NCBI GenBank assembly: GCA_947625655.1 | Contig: CANQPD010000015.1 | Location: 1-64,000, forward strand | Direction: 5' to 3' | DNA length: 64,000 bases | From: an uncultured Dysosmobacter sp. | GTDB taxonomy: Bacteria; Bacillota; Clostridia; Oscillospirales; Oscillospiraceae | Shown here: positions 26,301 through 33,055 of the stretch, one piece after another | Numbering within the stretch: the first letter of the stretch is position 1 | Layout of the letters: the number at the start of each line of letters is the position of its first letter | Made by a program: the position numbers and the translations under genes | Notes under the pieces: model-generated | The model's input: the letters and a program-made list of their open reading frames with translations, nothing else | What the model was told of the DNA's origin: nothing | Databases searched by the model: none

Positions 26301-26857
26301 ACAAGAGCCTTTACACCAACGTAGCCATTGAGAAATCCGGCTATAAAGAGGTCATGCCCGGTCAGAACATCCGCTACACGTTCTCCAACATTGGCAACAA
26401 CTCCACCACGGCGCTCACCTCTTTCTACTGGAGGGACACCCTGCCCGTGGAGGCGGTACGGCTGGCGAAGATCACCACCGGCACCTACAATGCCGCTGGC
26501 AGCTACAAGATCGTCTACAAGACCAATCTTTCCGGGGCCGATTACCGTGTGCTGGCGGACAGCCTGAACACCCAGCAGAACTATGTGTTGGAGGCGTCCC
26601 CCGTGGCCCTGCGGCTGGCTTCCAACGAGTATGTGACGGAGGTCATGATTGTGTTCGGCGTCGTGCCCGCCAACTTCCGGCAGGTGGAAGCGCCCAAAAT
26701 TGACTGCACCGTTGTGTCCTGGGCCAAGGGCGGCAGTCAGTTTGTGAACCAGGCGGACGTGGGCGGTGTCTACAACGGACAGTGGATCATGGCGACCACC
26801 CGCTGGGTGACGAAGGTCTACGCTCCCCCCAAGCGCCTGCCCACCACAGGCTATTAA
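20375..26857 (+). CDS. Giant thioester-domain / CnaB-repeat surface protein ending in LPTTG
   Basis: 2160 residues from ATG 20375 (AAGGAG upstream). Order: signal peptide (about 1-32); a TQXA-type thioester domain with Cys in TAYCVNHG (about residue 76) and Gln in YATQLAIWAS (about 141), which can form an internal thioester that couples covalently to targets; then 17 CnaB/SpaA-type domains of about 85-100 residues, each with a K-x-D start, an ..GAxF.. strand, an E-x-x-x-P-x-GY turn and an ending Asn, the set needed for isopeptide bonds; and a DUF11-like C-terminal domain. It ends KRLPTTGY with no hydrophobic tail. It is a long protease-resistant stalk with an adhesive tip. Confidence 0.9.
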   Translation: MKHKHFNRLLSMLLVVATLFGILAVPASAASLESSGTVTIQQAGYGKYLGTTKGSSIGGGYWKYTSNDGLTGTAYCVNHGLKGVSPSKALTVQPYNRNPQTMGVFASGYPNRTLEQFKELHQDDVRGVNALTEDEYKYATQLAIWASCGQLAIPGTSFTAGRDTLAAPTADAQKIRIFDSAKAMVNLAQHWTKNLHTGLSLRAEEDKDIRGIEVLNEYGLEGAAEDNEDGIKKETINGKEYYTRVVYLASATSTWIDGRKTKVYSADAPQGTIFVAENNSPLETTQENGATCYLVDTSRQRNTNLNSNGSEYYGTFKVCLPVDNVPTEGSFTIKATGGVAQYNLFLAYNPAASEQSYIISDPGYTNLDAQIPFKWSGTEETDTASLQVIKAGAGGAPLEGAEFTLTGSGGTTVTGTTDRNGQIVWRDLPADEKYTLTETAAPEGYQIVAPMNVTLTPGRTEYVTVTDDVEHGFTIKKVDAQNKGSLQGAVFRFEQIDGSYMTTGITGFDGTISFEGDELPYGSYRVTEQTPPDGYVKSTRVETVEWDGTKDVLITWENVRDISLTIIKVDEQTGVSLPKASFDVFADGKLITSVTTNDNGEARVTGIRKEAYIEIVETAAPAGYVLDKTPHGIHIDPYDPATEDDPVLTVTNRARPALRILKYDLKSNSPMPDVTFEVWHDGDLFGEYTTNASGEIFLYDLEPGTYLVKEVATDDAHVVNSTPQQIELKAGDTQTRELVFFNSLKPGIHLVKVDSITMKSLPNVRFEFKLVGGSYRQEFTTDINGEIDLSKLAPGAYEVRELEAPEGYLVDDAVRVVQVNPDENAKFVFTNTPKPALRLIKTSSDGTRLGGVHFRIARIEDGTHYLDRITDQDGEINIAKLEPGVYSIKETATVADHILDLQEYHVELFPGQTSTITIENQKRPNLIVYKKDADTGKPIPDTIFTVRAADGHSVDEIKTDSQGKATLSNLLPGVYEVSEKSVPAPWLMDAPSQLVTLYPNRDHTIYFENHKKPTLTVNKVDSITGSPIKGAKFEVWYGSNNTTTGELNSLGTFFSDENGQFFVDLLRDGWYKVTELAPAAGYTIKEPATQEFYIKGGESKVITFQNVPKNAIIVEKYDSVTGAALPGCTFQLRYLGGTSGTGGTVIGTKVTGKNGTAMWTGLNPGAYVLEEVDAADGYNIIQSSETIMLADSGEQSVVTVRFSNAPDGILLIRKVCSVNPSVTLQNAEFKVLYADGTVVGDSNGVYRTDENGEIRITGLTPGKSVVVTETRAPAGFILDTQSQTVQIKEGRTVSLTFKNQPKGAIIIQKRDSATGLPLSGAEFRVTTAAGCEVGLDGVIGTSTLTQNDIFTTDSNGEIKITNLAPGAYVLNEIKAPTGYVMDSASTNVVIGQGGDTQTVVVKNSKAGTLVIDKRDALTGKPLKGVTFKVTTSTGEFVPAENGQISSNGLYFTDKDGKITINGVVGTLVVTETATIPGYTIDEATRTQTVVVNPNDTQTLHFTNTPSTTLVIEKYIEGTTTPLKGVTFLVTDSSGAVVGNSNGEFITDENGRIVLNDLTPGTTVTAREVKALEGYVLDGQPKSILIKSGEVQTLRFYNAKQGTIVVKKLDKQTGKPLAGVEFQITYSDGSYLDDDYGHLSSKGLYKTDANGEIRISGVVGTLIITETKPLPGYVMDEGTKTQTVRVNASDTQTITVYNTKIGGLTIIKTDEETGERISGVQFEIRKLNGEIVGTYTTDRSGVISLPEAEKGWYQVTELKAAKGYQLDSQPYQIEVKDGGTATLEITNRQTGSAIIHKIDSVTGKGIYGVKFLLSDAKGNPVGTYESDNEGYVYVDGGLADGKYTVREIECADGYILDTQPKTIYVEYGGCTTITWKNTAITGQLQITKTSADYNSMNGWPAGTPIPGTVFEVYHYRTGNLVDTIRTDKNGVAVSKPLPLGRYKVVESKAADFYALDKTPIDVEIEHAGQIVKAAMTNKSLYTNVAIEKSGYKEVMPGQNIRYTFSNIGNNSTTALTSFYWRDTLPVEAVRLAKITTGTYNAAGSYKIVYKTNLSGADYRVLADSLNTQQNYVLEASPVALRLASNEYVTEVMIVFGVVPANFRQVEAPKIDCTVVSWAKGGSQFVNQADVGGVYNGQWIMATTRWVTKVYAPPKRLPTTGY

Positions 26858-26867
26858 GCACATCCCC

Positions 26868-26888
26868 GTGGCCCGCACAGCGGGCCAC
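26868..26888 (+). terminator. Hairpin after the CnaB gene
   Basis: GTGGCCCG and CGGGCCAC arms with a 5-base loop, 10 bases after the stop. No T-run. Confidence 0.5.
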
Positions 26889-26902
26889 TTACATATCCAT
26901 TT

Positions 26903-26937
26903 GCACATTTGAAACCGCTTGTTTTTTCTTGTACTAT
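26903..26937 (+). promoter_or_regulatory. Element promoter with GCACATTTG motif
   Basis: GCACATTTG (26903-26911) overlaps the -35 TTGAAA (26909-26914); 17-base spacer; TACTAT (26932-26937). It drives the 52-residue gene and perhaps the genes after it. The same motif is found at 33819 and 41902. Confidence 0.65.
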
Positions 26938-26963
26938 GGGGACAGGGAAAGGAGCTGTTTCAA

Positions 26964-27122
26964 ATGTTCAAACGGGAAAAGAAAGTCTATCTTGAACTGA
27001 CAGATAAGGAATACCGGCGTTTGAGGGAGTACCTGCTGGGCTGGCGGAACAAGCTGACCGCCCAGGGCCGGGATGCCGCCCCGGTGAATGAGCTGTTGAT
27101 AAAACTGATGGCCTGCGGATAA
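26964..27122 (+). CDS. Small basic protein of unknown function
   Basis: 52 residues from ATG 26964 after AAAGGAG. The sequence is helical and basic (KREKKVYLELTDKEYRRLRE), ending ELLIKLMACG. It is the first gene after an element-type promoter and could be a small DNA-binding or regulatory protein. No family recognised. Confidence 0.6.
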   Translation: MFKREKKVYLELTDKEYRRLREYLLGWRNKLTAQGRDAAPVNELLIKLMACG

Positions 27123-27136
27123 GGCGACCACTTACA

Positions 27137-27172
27137 TACGCCGCCCTTTGTCTGAGAACACAGGGCGGCGTA
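27137..27172 (+). terminator. Hairpin between small genes
   Basis: Perfect 11-bp arms TACGCCGCCCT and AGGGCGGCGTA around a 14-base loop. No T-run; possibly an attenuator or mRNA stabiliser. Confidence 0.45.
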
Positions 27173-27198
27173 AATTTATGGACAAGGAGGAACCGGCT

Positions 27199-27516
27199 AT
27201 GGAGCATACACCCTTTGAGTACGGCGGGCTGCACTTTATCCCGGAGCGGCAGTTTGAGCCAGCGGGCAAGCACCACAGCCTGATCTACGTTTCCCGGCTG
27301 AGGCTGGATGTGGAATTGGGCTTCTGCAAGAAAGGGTATGCCTATCCCAGCAAATTCAACTATTCCCATGAGGGCTTCTATGCAGCGTCTACTGATAAGA
27401 AATGCGATATTTTCCGCTGTGTGGAAAACGGGCGGCTGTATGTCCCCTGCGAGAACGATTTACAGCTTTATGAGGAACTGCCTAACCGGGAAAGGGGGCG
27501 GGAGCATGGGCGCTGA
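27199..27516 (+). CDS. Conserved element protein, unknown function
   Basis: 105 residues from ATG 27199, placed 8 bases after AAGGAGG; the longer frame from 27148 has no ribosome site. It has aromatic-rich beta segments (FEYGGLHFIPERQF, YPSKFNYSHEGFY) and cysteines at FCKKGY, CDIFRC and PCEND. It resembles the small polyvalent-protein-associated domains of large conjugative elements, but I cannot name the family with confidence. It overlaps the next gene by 11 bases. Confidence 0.65.
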   Translation: MEHTPFEYGGLHFIPERQFEPAGKHHSLIYVSRLRLDVELGFCKKGYAYPSKFNYSHEGFYAASTDKKCDIFRCVENGRLYVPCENDLQLYEELPNRERGREHGR

Positions 27517-28129
27517 AACTGGAAAGCGCATGGCCGGTGATTACGTCATTATCCATGCGCTTCACATTGGCGACCGGGAGATCGTGCTGGGGGAAAACCC
27601 GGAAGGCATTGGCGATGAACGGTATATGTGCGCTTTCTGCCAGAGCAACGGCCTGATGGCTGGCTACACGGAGGTCATGGTCAGCAATGACTACCCGGAA
27701 CTTGTAAAGCTGTTCGGGGAGCGCGTGGCGGAGCAGGCGGAGAAAACCCGTATCGACCTGAATGGCCCGAAAATCCAGGGCATCCCCAACGCCCCCATCA
27801 CCGCCGGGGGCTGTGAGGTCATCAGCTATCAGCACGACCTCCATGGGAAAATCGTTGTCATCAAACAGGAGGTGCTGCGCCCGGAATACCGCCGAGCCAC
27901 CAGCCAGCTTCAGCTATGTACCGGGGGCTTTGGCGCGTCCCCCAACAGCCGGGGCACCGCCTGCCACTGCACAGAGCTGTACTCCGGCAAGACTTCCTAT
28001 TTTCAGCGAAGTGACATTCTCGGCACCATAGCGCAGGAGAAGCTGCCCAAATGGGCGAAGCATTATCTGGAAATTCTCCGGCAGGAGCAACAGGCTGAAA
28101 AGAAAGCCAGGGACAGGGAGGGACGTTGA
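27506..28129 (+). CDS. Conserved element protein, unknown function
   Basis: 207 residues from ATG 27506, overlapping the previous gene's end; a GGGAAAGGGGGCGGGAG purine stretch precedes it. Features are a beta-rich N-terminal half (YVIIHALHIGDREIVLGENP), MCAFC and ACHCTEL cysteine pairs, and a TGGFGASPNSRG segment followed by RSDILG, a combination I associate with accessory proteins of Clostridia conjugative elements. Charged C-terminal helix. No catalytic motif seen. Confidence 0.65.
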   Translation: MGAETGKRMAGDYVIIHALHIGDREIVLGENPEGIGDERYMCAFCQSNGLMAGYTEVMVSNDYPELVKLFGERVAEQAEKTRIDLNGPKIQGIPNAPITAGGCEVISYQHDLHGKIVVIKQEVLRPEYRRATSQLQLCTGGFGASPNSRGTACHCTELYSGKTSYFQRSDILGTIAQEKLPKWAKHYLEILRQEQQAEKKARDREGR

Positions 28130-28130
28130 T

Positions 28131-28415
28131 ATGGCTGACAGGATCAACGAGGGCTACGCTATCATCGACTCCATCCAGATCGGGGATACAGAGTATGTGT
28201 TCGGTGAACTGGAACATGGCAAAATCCCCATGTATGTGACCTGGGCCTGCAAGGGCAGGAACAACTACTTTTGGGGGCACTACTTCACCGACCCTCTGGA
28301 GGCGAAAAAAGACTTGCTGGGCCGCGCCAGCGAGGAATTGGAGTATCAGATGGAGCGGAGAGCGAAGGCTTCTGAAAGGCAGTCCAAGGAGCCGGATAAG
28401 GAGTGTGAGCGGTAA
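28131..28415 (+). CDS. Small conserved element protein
   Basis: 94 residues, starting 2 bases after the previous stop and ending on the A of the next ATG (TAATG overlap). The N-terminal half is beta-rich (AIIDSIQIGDTEYVFGEL) and similar in style to the preceding protein (IIHALHIGDREIVLGE), which suggests a shared small domain. The C-terminal third is a charged helix. Function unknown. Confidence 0.65.
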   Translation: MADRINEGYAIIDSIQIGDTEYVFGELEHGKIPMYVTWACKGRNNYFWGHYFTDPLEAKKDLLGRASEELEYQMERRAKASERQSKEPDKECER

Positions 28416-29362
28416 TGGATATGACTTTGCGGCCCGCGACCCCCGCCGAACGGCTTTACGCCTATGAACAGTGTGCGCCGCTCAGTGAACGGTGCGGAAA
28501 TCCGGGCTATTTGTGGGGCAGTCTGGACAACAGCGGCTCTATTTTCCTCAACAGTTGGGAAACCTTTGTGAGTTCTCAAAACACGCCAGAGTTCAAGGCG
28601 GAGTTCAACACCGTGCTTGATATGCTTCGCTTTGACGAGCGGTACGGCCATGTGCTGAAAAACCGTGCCGCGATGATCGTCTACTGTCTCGACCACTCGG
28701 AAGGGAGCTTCCGCAACGGCTTTGAATATGCGTTTCGGGCCGACACCAGGGACTACTCCTACCTGATCCGCTGTATCCCGTCTGGAGAGGATAATCACGT
28801 TTATATCTACCCCTATCGCCGGGACTTGCTTGACCGGCAAATGAAACAGGCTGAAAAGGGCGTTCGCTTCATCACCCCGGACGGCAAGGAGAAATTCAGG
28901 GTGGCGGACGGCGATATGGTGCGGATCACCACCAGCGAGGGCGCAAGCCTTGACCGAATGACCCGGTATATCGACGACTGCCACGCTGAAATTGGAGGCA
29001 GTTTTTACCACATCCAAGAGTTTGCAGAATGGATGAAAGAGAGCAACAGTAAAGTGATCCCCCTGCGTCCGGGCCTGCCGGAAAGGTGCTACGCTGTGCT
29101 GCCCAGCGGTGACGAGATCATCATCGTTAAGAAGGGCGAGAGTGGCTATTACCATACCGACAAATATGGTCACGACCGAGCGGAGGCCCTTGCGATTGTG
29201 GATGAGTGCAACGAGAGTGGCGGCGTGAGCAAAGCACAGGCGGCGGCAATGCTGGCCGGTTCCATGTTCGGCTGGGAAGTCCCCGCCGCAGACCCGAAGA
29301 ATTATGACAAAGAGGGCCAGCCCATTAAACCCAAGCACCACGACCGAGGCGACGCCCGGTAA
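28415..29362 (+). CDS. Accessory protein, paralogue of the 30924-31877 gene
   Basis: 315 residues. It begins RPATPAERLYAYEQ and ends VSKAQAAAMLAGSMFGW ... DPKNYDKEGQPIKP, the same beginning and end as the second copy at 30924-31877 (TPAERLYS..., VTKAQAAAMLAGAMRGW). Both also share FRADT..YSYLIR, DRxMKQAEKGxRFI and RYIDD segments. Its role is unknown. The two copies flank the permuted methyltransferase gene. A terminator follows the stop by 25 bases. Confidence 0.75.
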   Translation: MDMTLRPATPAERLYAYEQCAPLSERCGNPGYLWGSLDNSGSIFLNSWETFVSSQNTPEFKAEFNTVLDMLRFDERYGHVLKNRAAMIVYCLDHSEGSFRNGFEYAFRADTRDYSYLIRCIPSGEDNHVYIYPYRRDLLDRQMKQAEKGVRFITPDGKEKFRVADGDMVRITTSEGASLDRMTRYIDDCHAEIGGSFYHIQEFAEWMKESNSKVIPLRPGLPERCYAVLPSGDEIIIVKKGESGYYHTDKYGHDRAEALAIVDECNESGGVSKAQAAAMLAGSMFGWEVPAADPKNYDKEGQPIKPKHHDRGDAR

Positions 29363-29386
29363 AAGGACATCTGAAATAAAACCGGC

Positions 29387-29419
29387 AAAAACGGCTTCCA
29401 GTGAATGGAGGCCGTTTTT
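29387..29419 (+). terminator. Intrinsic terminator before the methyltransferase gene
   Basis: AAAAACGGCTTCCA (29387-29400), loop GTGAA, TGGAGGCCGTTTTT. It ends in a T-run 23 bases before the methyltransferase ATG, so that gene is expressed by read-through or attenuated. Confidence 0.8.
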
Positions 29420-29442
29420 CATTTGAGGGAGCGTGATAGTAA

Positions 29443-30918
29443 ATGAAACTTCTGCTGGGCGGCTCCCCCTGCACCCATTGGAGCATAGCGCAGACCCGGA
29501 ACCGGGAAACAAAGCCGGAGGGCCTGGGCTGGGAGCTGTTTCGCAACTACCTGATCGCCAGGGAACGGTACGGGCCGGACTTCTATTTATACGAGAACAA
29601 CAAGAGCATGGCCCCAACGATACGGGCACAGATCACGGCGGAGCTGGGCGTGGAACCCATTTTGATAAACTCCGCCCTTGTGTCCGCCCAAAGCCGTCAA
29701 AGGTTGTATTGGACTAACATTCCCGGCGTAGAACTGCCGGAGGATCGGGGCCTTATCCTGTTGGACGTTCTGGAAAGCGGTCTGCCGCTCCATGAAAAGG
29801 GCTACACGCTGAAAGCAAATTACAGCAGGGCCAGCGCCGTGAACGCCCTGGATGGCGGGCACTTCCCCGCACCTATGGCGATAGAGCCGGTGAATGTTAC
29901 CGCCGACGGGAAAGCCCAATGCCTGCGGGCAACCTACTACAAAGACGGCATCCGCAATATGGTGGGCAACACCATAGACCGCAAGACCTGTGTGGCCGAA
30001 GCGGTCAGCGTCAACCGGCTGGGCGGTCTTTACGGCCAGCATACCCGCTGGGGTGTGTTCGATGTGAGTGGGAAAGTCCCCTGCCTGACAGCATCGGCGG
30101 GCATGGGCGGCGGGCATATCCCCATGTACCCCATCCGTGTGGGCACCATAGAGAGCAGCACCGGCTCCGAGGGCCAGGGGCACCGGGTATATTCAGCGGA
30201 CGGCAAGAGCAAGACCCTGTGCGGGAACGGCGGTGGGGCCGGGGCGAAAACCGGGCTTTATACCACCCCCACCGACTGTCCCGCCCTGCGGGTGGCGGAG
30301 GCCACCGCCAGAGGGTACACCGACATTCTCCCCGGCGAGTGCGTTGATTTGACCATGCCCAACAGCAAGACCCGCAGGGGCCGTGCCATGCGGGAAAAGG
30401 CGAATTGCCTGACCACCTCCTGCCAGTATTATCAGTATTGCGGGACGCTGGACAGGCCCATCTACGAAGTCCGCGACGGCCAGATCACAATAAAGGGCCA
30501 GCAGTACCCCATCAAGCTGATGGACGGCTACTATATCATCCGCAAGCTGACGGTGCGGGAGTGTATGCGGCTCCAAACGGTGCCAGAGGGCTTTCTGTTC
30601 CCGGTCAGCGACACCCAGGCGTATAAAATGCTGGGCAACGGCTGGACGGTGGACGTGATCGCCCATATCCTCTCCTACTGCCCCGGTATCACCGTGGAAC
30701 CGCTGGAAGTGCTGTCCATGTATGACGGCATGAGCTGCGGACACCTGGCCCTGGATAAGCTGGGGGCCACCATCCTCCGCTACTACGCCACCGAGATCGA
30801 CAAATACGCTATCAAGACCACCCAAACAAACTTCCCCGACACCATCCAATTAGGCGACGCTTTTCAGGTGCGGGAGGATGAATGGTGGTCTTTTTTTGAG
30901 CATGAAAAAGGAGTGTGA
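29443..30918 (+). CDS. DNA cytosine-5 methyltransferase, circularly permuted
   Basis: 491 residues. Motifs occur in a rotated order: the catalytic motif IV (LLLGGSPCTHWS, Cys about residue 10) is at the very N terminus, followed by the ENN motif VI (LYENNKS), motif VIII (AQSRQRLYW), a long target-recognition region (about 95-370), RECMRLQTVPEGF (motif IX), and motif X (YKMLGNGWTVDVIA). The S-adenosylmethionine site (motif I, LSMYDGMSCGHLALDKLG, then EIDKYA) lies at about 430-460, after motif X. Normal enzymes begin with motif I. No restriction partner is nearby, so it is a solitary methyltransferase, perhaps for evading host restriction. Confidence 0.9.
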   Translation: MKLLLGGSPCTHWSIAQTRNRETKPEGLGWELFRNYLIARERYGPDFYLYENNKSMAPTIRAQITAELGVEPILINSALVSAQSRQRLYWTNIPGVELPEDRGLILLDVLESGLPLHEKGYTLKANYSRASAVNALDGGHFPAPMAIEPVNVTADGKAQCLRATYYKDGIRNMVGNTIDRKTCVAEAVSVNRLGGLYGQHTRWGVFDVSGKVPCLTASAGMGGGHIPMYPIRVGTIESSTGSEGQGHRVYSADGKSKTLCGNGGGAGAKTGLYTTPTDCPALRVAEATARGYTDILPGECVDLTMPNSKTRRGRAMREKANCLTTSCQYYQYCGTLDRPIYEVRDGQITIKGQQYPIKLMDGYYIIRKLTVRECMRLQTVPEGFLFPVSDTQAYKMLGNGWTVDVIAHILSYCPGITVEPLEVLSMYDGMSCGHLALDKLGATILRYYATEIDKYAIKTTQTNFPDTIQLGDAFQVREDEWWSFFEHEKGV

Positions 30919-30923
30919 CATTG

Positions 30924-31877
30924 ATGGAATTGACGTTTCGCACAGCCACCCCCGCCGAGCGGCTTTACTCCGCCAGCCAGAGTATGCAACTCAAAGGCCA
31001 GACAGGGTGCGTCGGCCACCTGCGGGCCGGAACAGGCATGGACGCCCAAGGGTTTCTCAAAACGTGGCAGAGCCACCGGCAAGACCTGGACACCGAGGAA
31101 TTTCAGGCGGAGTTTGAGAGCGTCCTGAACGCCCTGGTGGGCGACGGGCAGTACGGCGGCTTTTTGAAAAGCCGGGACGCCATGCGGGACTTCTGCCAGG
31201 AACACCCGGAGAGCGGCTTCAACGACGGCTTTGCGTTCGGCTTCCGGGCGGACACGGTGCAGTATTCCTACCTGATAAGGCTGCAACCCTACAAGGGGGA
31301 GGAAAACCTGTTCATCTACTGCTACCGTCGGGATTGGCTTGACAGGCACATGAAACAGGCTGAAAAGGGCATCCGCTTCATCAACCCGCATTATGAGGAA
31401 AAATTCAGGATTATGGACGGCGACAAGATACGGGTCAGGCGATTTGACGGACACCAATCTGACTATGTGTGCCGCTATATCGACGACTACCATGTGGAGG
31501 TGGGTGATGGTTGGGACAACCTCTACCATATCTGCCAGTTTGCCGAGATGATGGAGCGCAATGGCAACTCCGTTATCCCCCTCAGAAGCTCCCTGCCAGT
31601 GGTGTGCTACGGCAAGGTGCCGGAGAAACGGGCCATCGTGATGTTTGAGCGGGGCTTTGACGGCTACCGCTCCGCGTCCTTTGCGACAAAAGGCCGCACA
31701 AGCCAGAAGCTGGTGGACGAGCTGAACGGCGAGTTGGGCGTGACCAAGGCACAGGCGGCGGCTATGTTGGCCGGGGCCATGCGGGGCTGGGCCGACCCCG
31801 CCGCCGACCCGAAGAACTACAATGAACAGGGCCAGCCCATCAAGCCCAGGAACCGGGACAGGAGTGATGCCCGATGA
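30924..31877 (+). CDS. Accessory protein, paralogue of the 28415-29362 gene
   Basis: 317 residues from ATG 30924 (AAGGAG 10 bases before; the GTG at 30915 inside the methyltransferase stop is an alternative). Homologous along its length to the first copy, with shared TPAERLYS, FRADTVQYSYLIR, DRHMKQAEKGIRFI, RYIDDYH and AQAAAMLAG segments but only moderate identity between them, so the duplication is old. Unknown function. Its end overlaps the next gene by 4 bases (ATGA). Confidence 0.75.
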   Translation: MELTFRTATPAERLYSASQSMQLKGQTGCVGHLRAGTGMDAQGFLKTWQSHRQDLDTEEFQAEFESVLNALVGDGQYGGFLKSRDAMRDFCQEHPESGFNDGFAFGFRADTVQYSYLIRLQPYKGEENLFIYCYRRDWLDRHMKQAEKGIRFINPHYEEKFRIMDGDKIRVRRFDGHQSDYVCRYIDDYHVEVGDGWDNLYHICQFAEMMERNGNSVIPLRSSLPVVCYGKVPEKRAIVMFERGFDGYRSASFATKGRTSQKLVDELNGELGVTKAQAAAMLAGAMRGWADPAADPKNYNEQGQPIKPRNRDRSDAR

Positions 31878-32428
31878 CCGAGCAGAAGCACCGTATTTGG
31901 AGCGACTTTGACCTGGACTATGAGGATTGGCGGAAGTTTTTAGAGGATGAGTACCCGGAGCTGACCGAGGACGAGCGCATGATGCTGATGTACGACATCA
32001 ACAACGGCTATTTGGATGACGAACGTGCGAACCTGAACATCCAGCTTGACCAGCCCATCTTGATTATTGCCGACCTGGGCCTTTGGACAGGTCGGCGCAT
32101 GGGCTACAAGGAGATCGCCAGCGGCAACATCCGGGACTGCCTTTACAGCGACCGAGGCATTGACTACTCCACCTGGTTTGTTGACAAGCTGGGCGACCTG
32201 CGCTGTGATGCCATCCACCACGACGGTACAAACCGTCTGCTCTACCGCACCTACAAACCCGGAGTGTCGGAATCTCAAATCGACCTGCTGAAAGAAAAAC
32301 TCTATTACGGAACGGCCACCCGTGCCGATATTACCCGGATCACCCGCAGGCTGGGGGACGAGATCGGCAAGGTCTACGGCTGGGACTTCCCCCAGCGTGG
32401 ACGGCAGGCCGTGTCCGTGGAAAGGTAG
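31874..32428 (+). CDS. Conserved element protein, unknown function
   Basis: 184 residues, ATGA overlap with the upstream gene. Acidic N-terminal third (WSDFDLDYEDWRKFLEDEYP, then ELTEDERMMLMYDINNGYL), a central LIIADLGLWTGRRMGYK segment and a C-terminal basic helix. Similar proteins are common in Tn1549-like elements, but I know no assigned role. Confidence 0.65.
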   Translation: MTEQKHRIWSDFDLDYEDWRKFLEDEYPELTEDERMMLMYDINNGYLDDERANLNIQLDQPILIIADLGLWTGRRMGYKEIASGNIRDCLYSDRGIDYSTWFVDKLGDLRCDAIHHDGTNRLLYRTYKPGVSESQIDLLKEKLYYGTATRADITRITRRLGDEIGKVYGWDFPQRGRQAVSVER

Positions 32429-32435
32429 AAACATC

Positions 32436-32750
32436 ATGGCACAATTACCGAATGTTAAATTGAACGTACACCCCTCCATGTTTGACCTGATGATGGCCGT
32501 TTTGGAGCGCAACGCCGCCGCCGAGGATGTGCCCACCCGCAACAGCGCCCAGGACTTGATGGAAAAACGTATGCGGTTTTCCCGGCGCTGCCGCGGCGTG
32601 GGCGGTAAGCCCTATGTCAGTATGCGGATGTATGAGAGCGAAGCCTCCGAGATGATCTGGCAGCTTCTCTACGCCTGTTCCGGGCTGTATCCGCAAAAGA
32701 AGGAGTACAGCGCAGAGCTGAAAGAGGGCGGCGAGGGTGATACCCGGTGA
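32436..32750 (+). CDS. Small conserved element protein
   Basis: 104 residues from ATG 32436, which has only a weak AAAGGTAG before it. Predicted helical with FDLMMAVLERNAAAED and EKRMRFSRRCRGVGG segments; the C terminus is Glu-rich. It overlaps the next gene's GTG start by 4 bases. Unknown function. Confidence 0.6.
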   Translation: MAQLPNVKLNVHPSMFDLMMAVLERNAAAEDVPTRNSAQDLMEKRMRFSRRCRGVGGKPYVSMRMYESEASEMIWQLLYACSGLYPQKKEYSAELKEGGEGDTR

Positions 32751-33052
32751 AAGGCGCACCCATCGACAAAGCCTTGTGTGAATACCTGAAAAAATACCGC
32801 CGTGGACAGGAAAGCGCGGCCTCCAGCAAGGAGCTGGAGGCCGTGTTCCATGTCAAGGGGACAGAACTGCGGCGGGCCGTCAACCGCCTGCGCTGTGACG
32901 GCCACCCCATTTGCAGCGACGCCACCGGCTACTTCTACGCGGCGCGTCAGTCCGAAATCAGGGCCACCGTTGCCCAGCTCACCGGGCGCATTTCCAAAAT
33001 CGCCGCCGCCACAAAGGGGCTGCTGAAATCTTATGAGGAACAGGAGGGATAG
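32747..33052 (+). CDS. Small winged-helix-like DNA-binding protein
   Basis: 101 residues from GTG 32747. The middle shows a helix-turn-helix-like pattern (SSKELEAVFHVKGTELRRAV) followed by a wing-like NRLRCDGHPICSDATGYFYA, then a C-terminal helix. It precedes the giant methylase/helicase gene by 3 bases and is probably an element regulator or a loading factor. Confidence 0.6.
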   Translation: MKGAPIDKALCEYLKKYRRGQESAASSKELEAVFHVKGTELRRAVNRLRCDGHPICSDATGYFYAARQSEIRATVAQLTGRISKIAAATKGLLKSYEEQEG

Positions 33053-33055
33053 ACT

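Noticed and set aside
24638-26908. 756-codon minus-strand frame
   Set aside because: Antisense shadow of the CnaB region for the same reasons.
29443-30918. Two adjacent partial methyltransferase genes
   Set aside because: The frame is continuous and no ribosome site is placed before the motif I part, so a single permuted protein is more likely.
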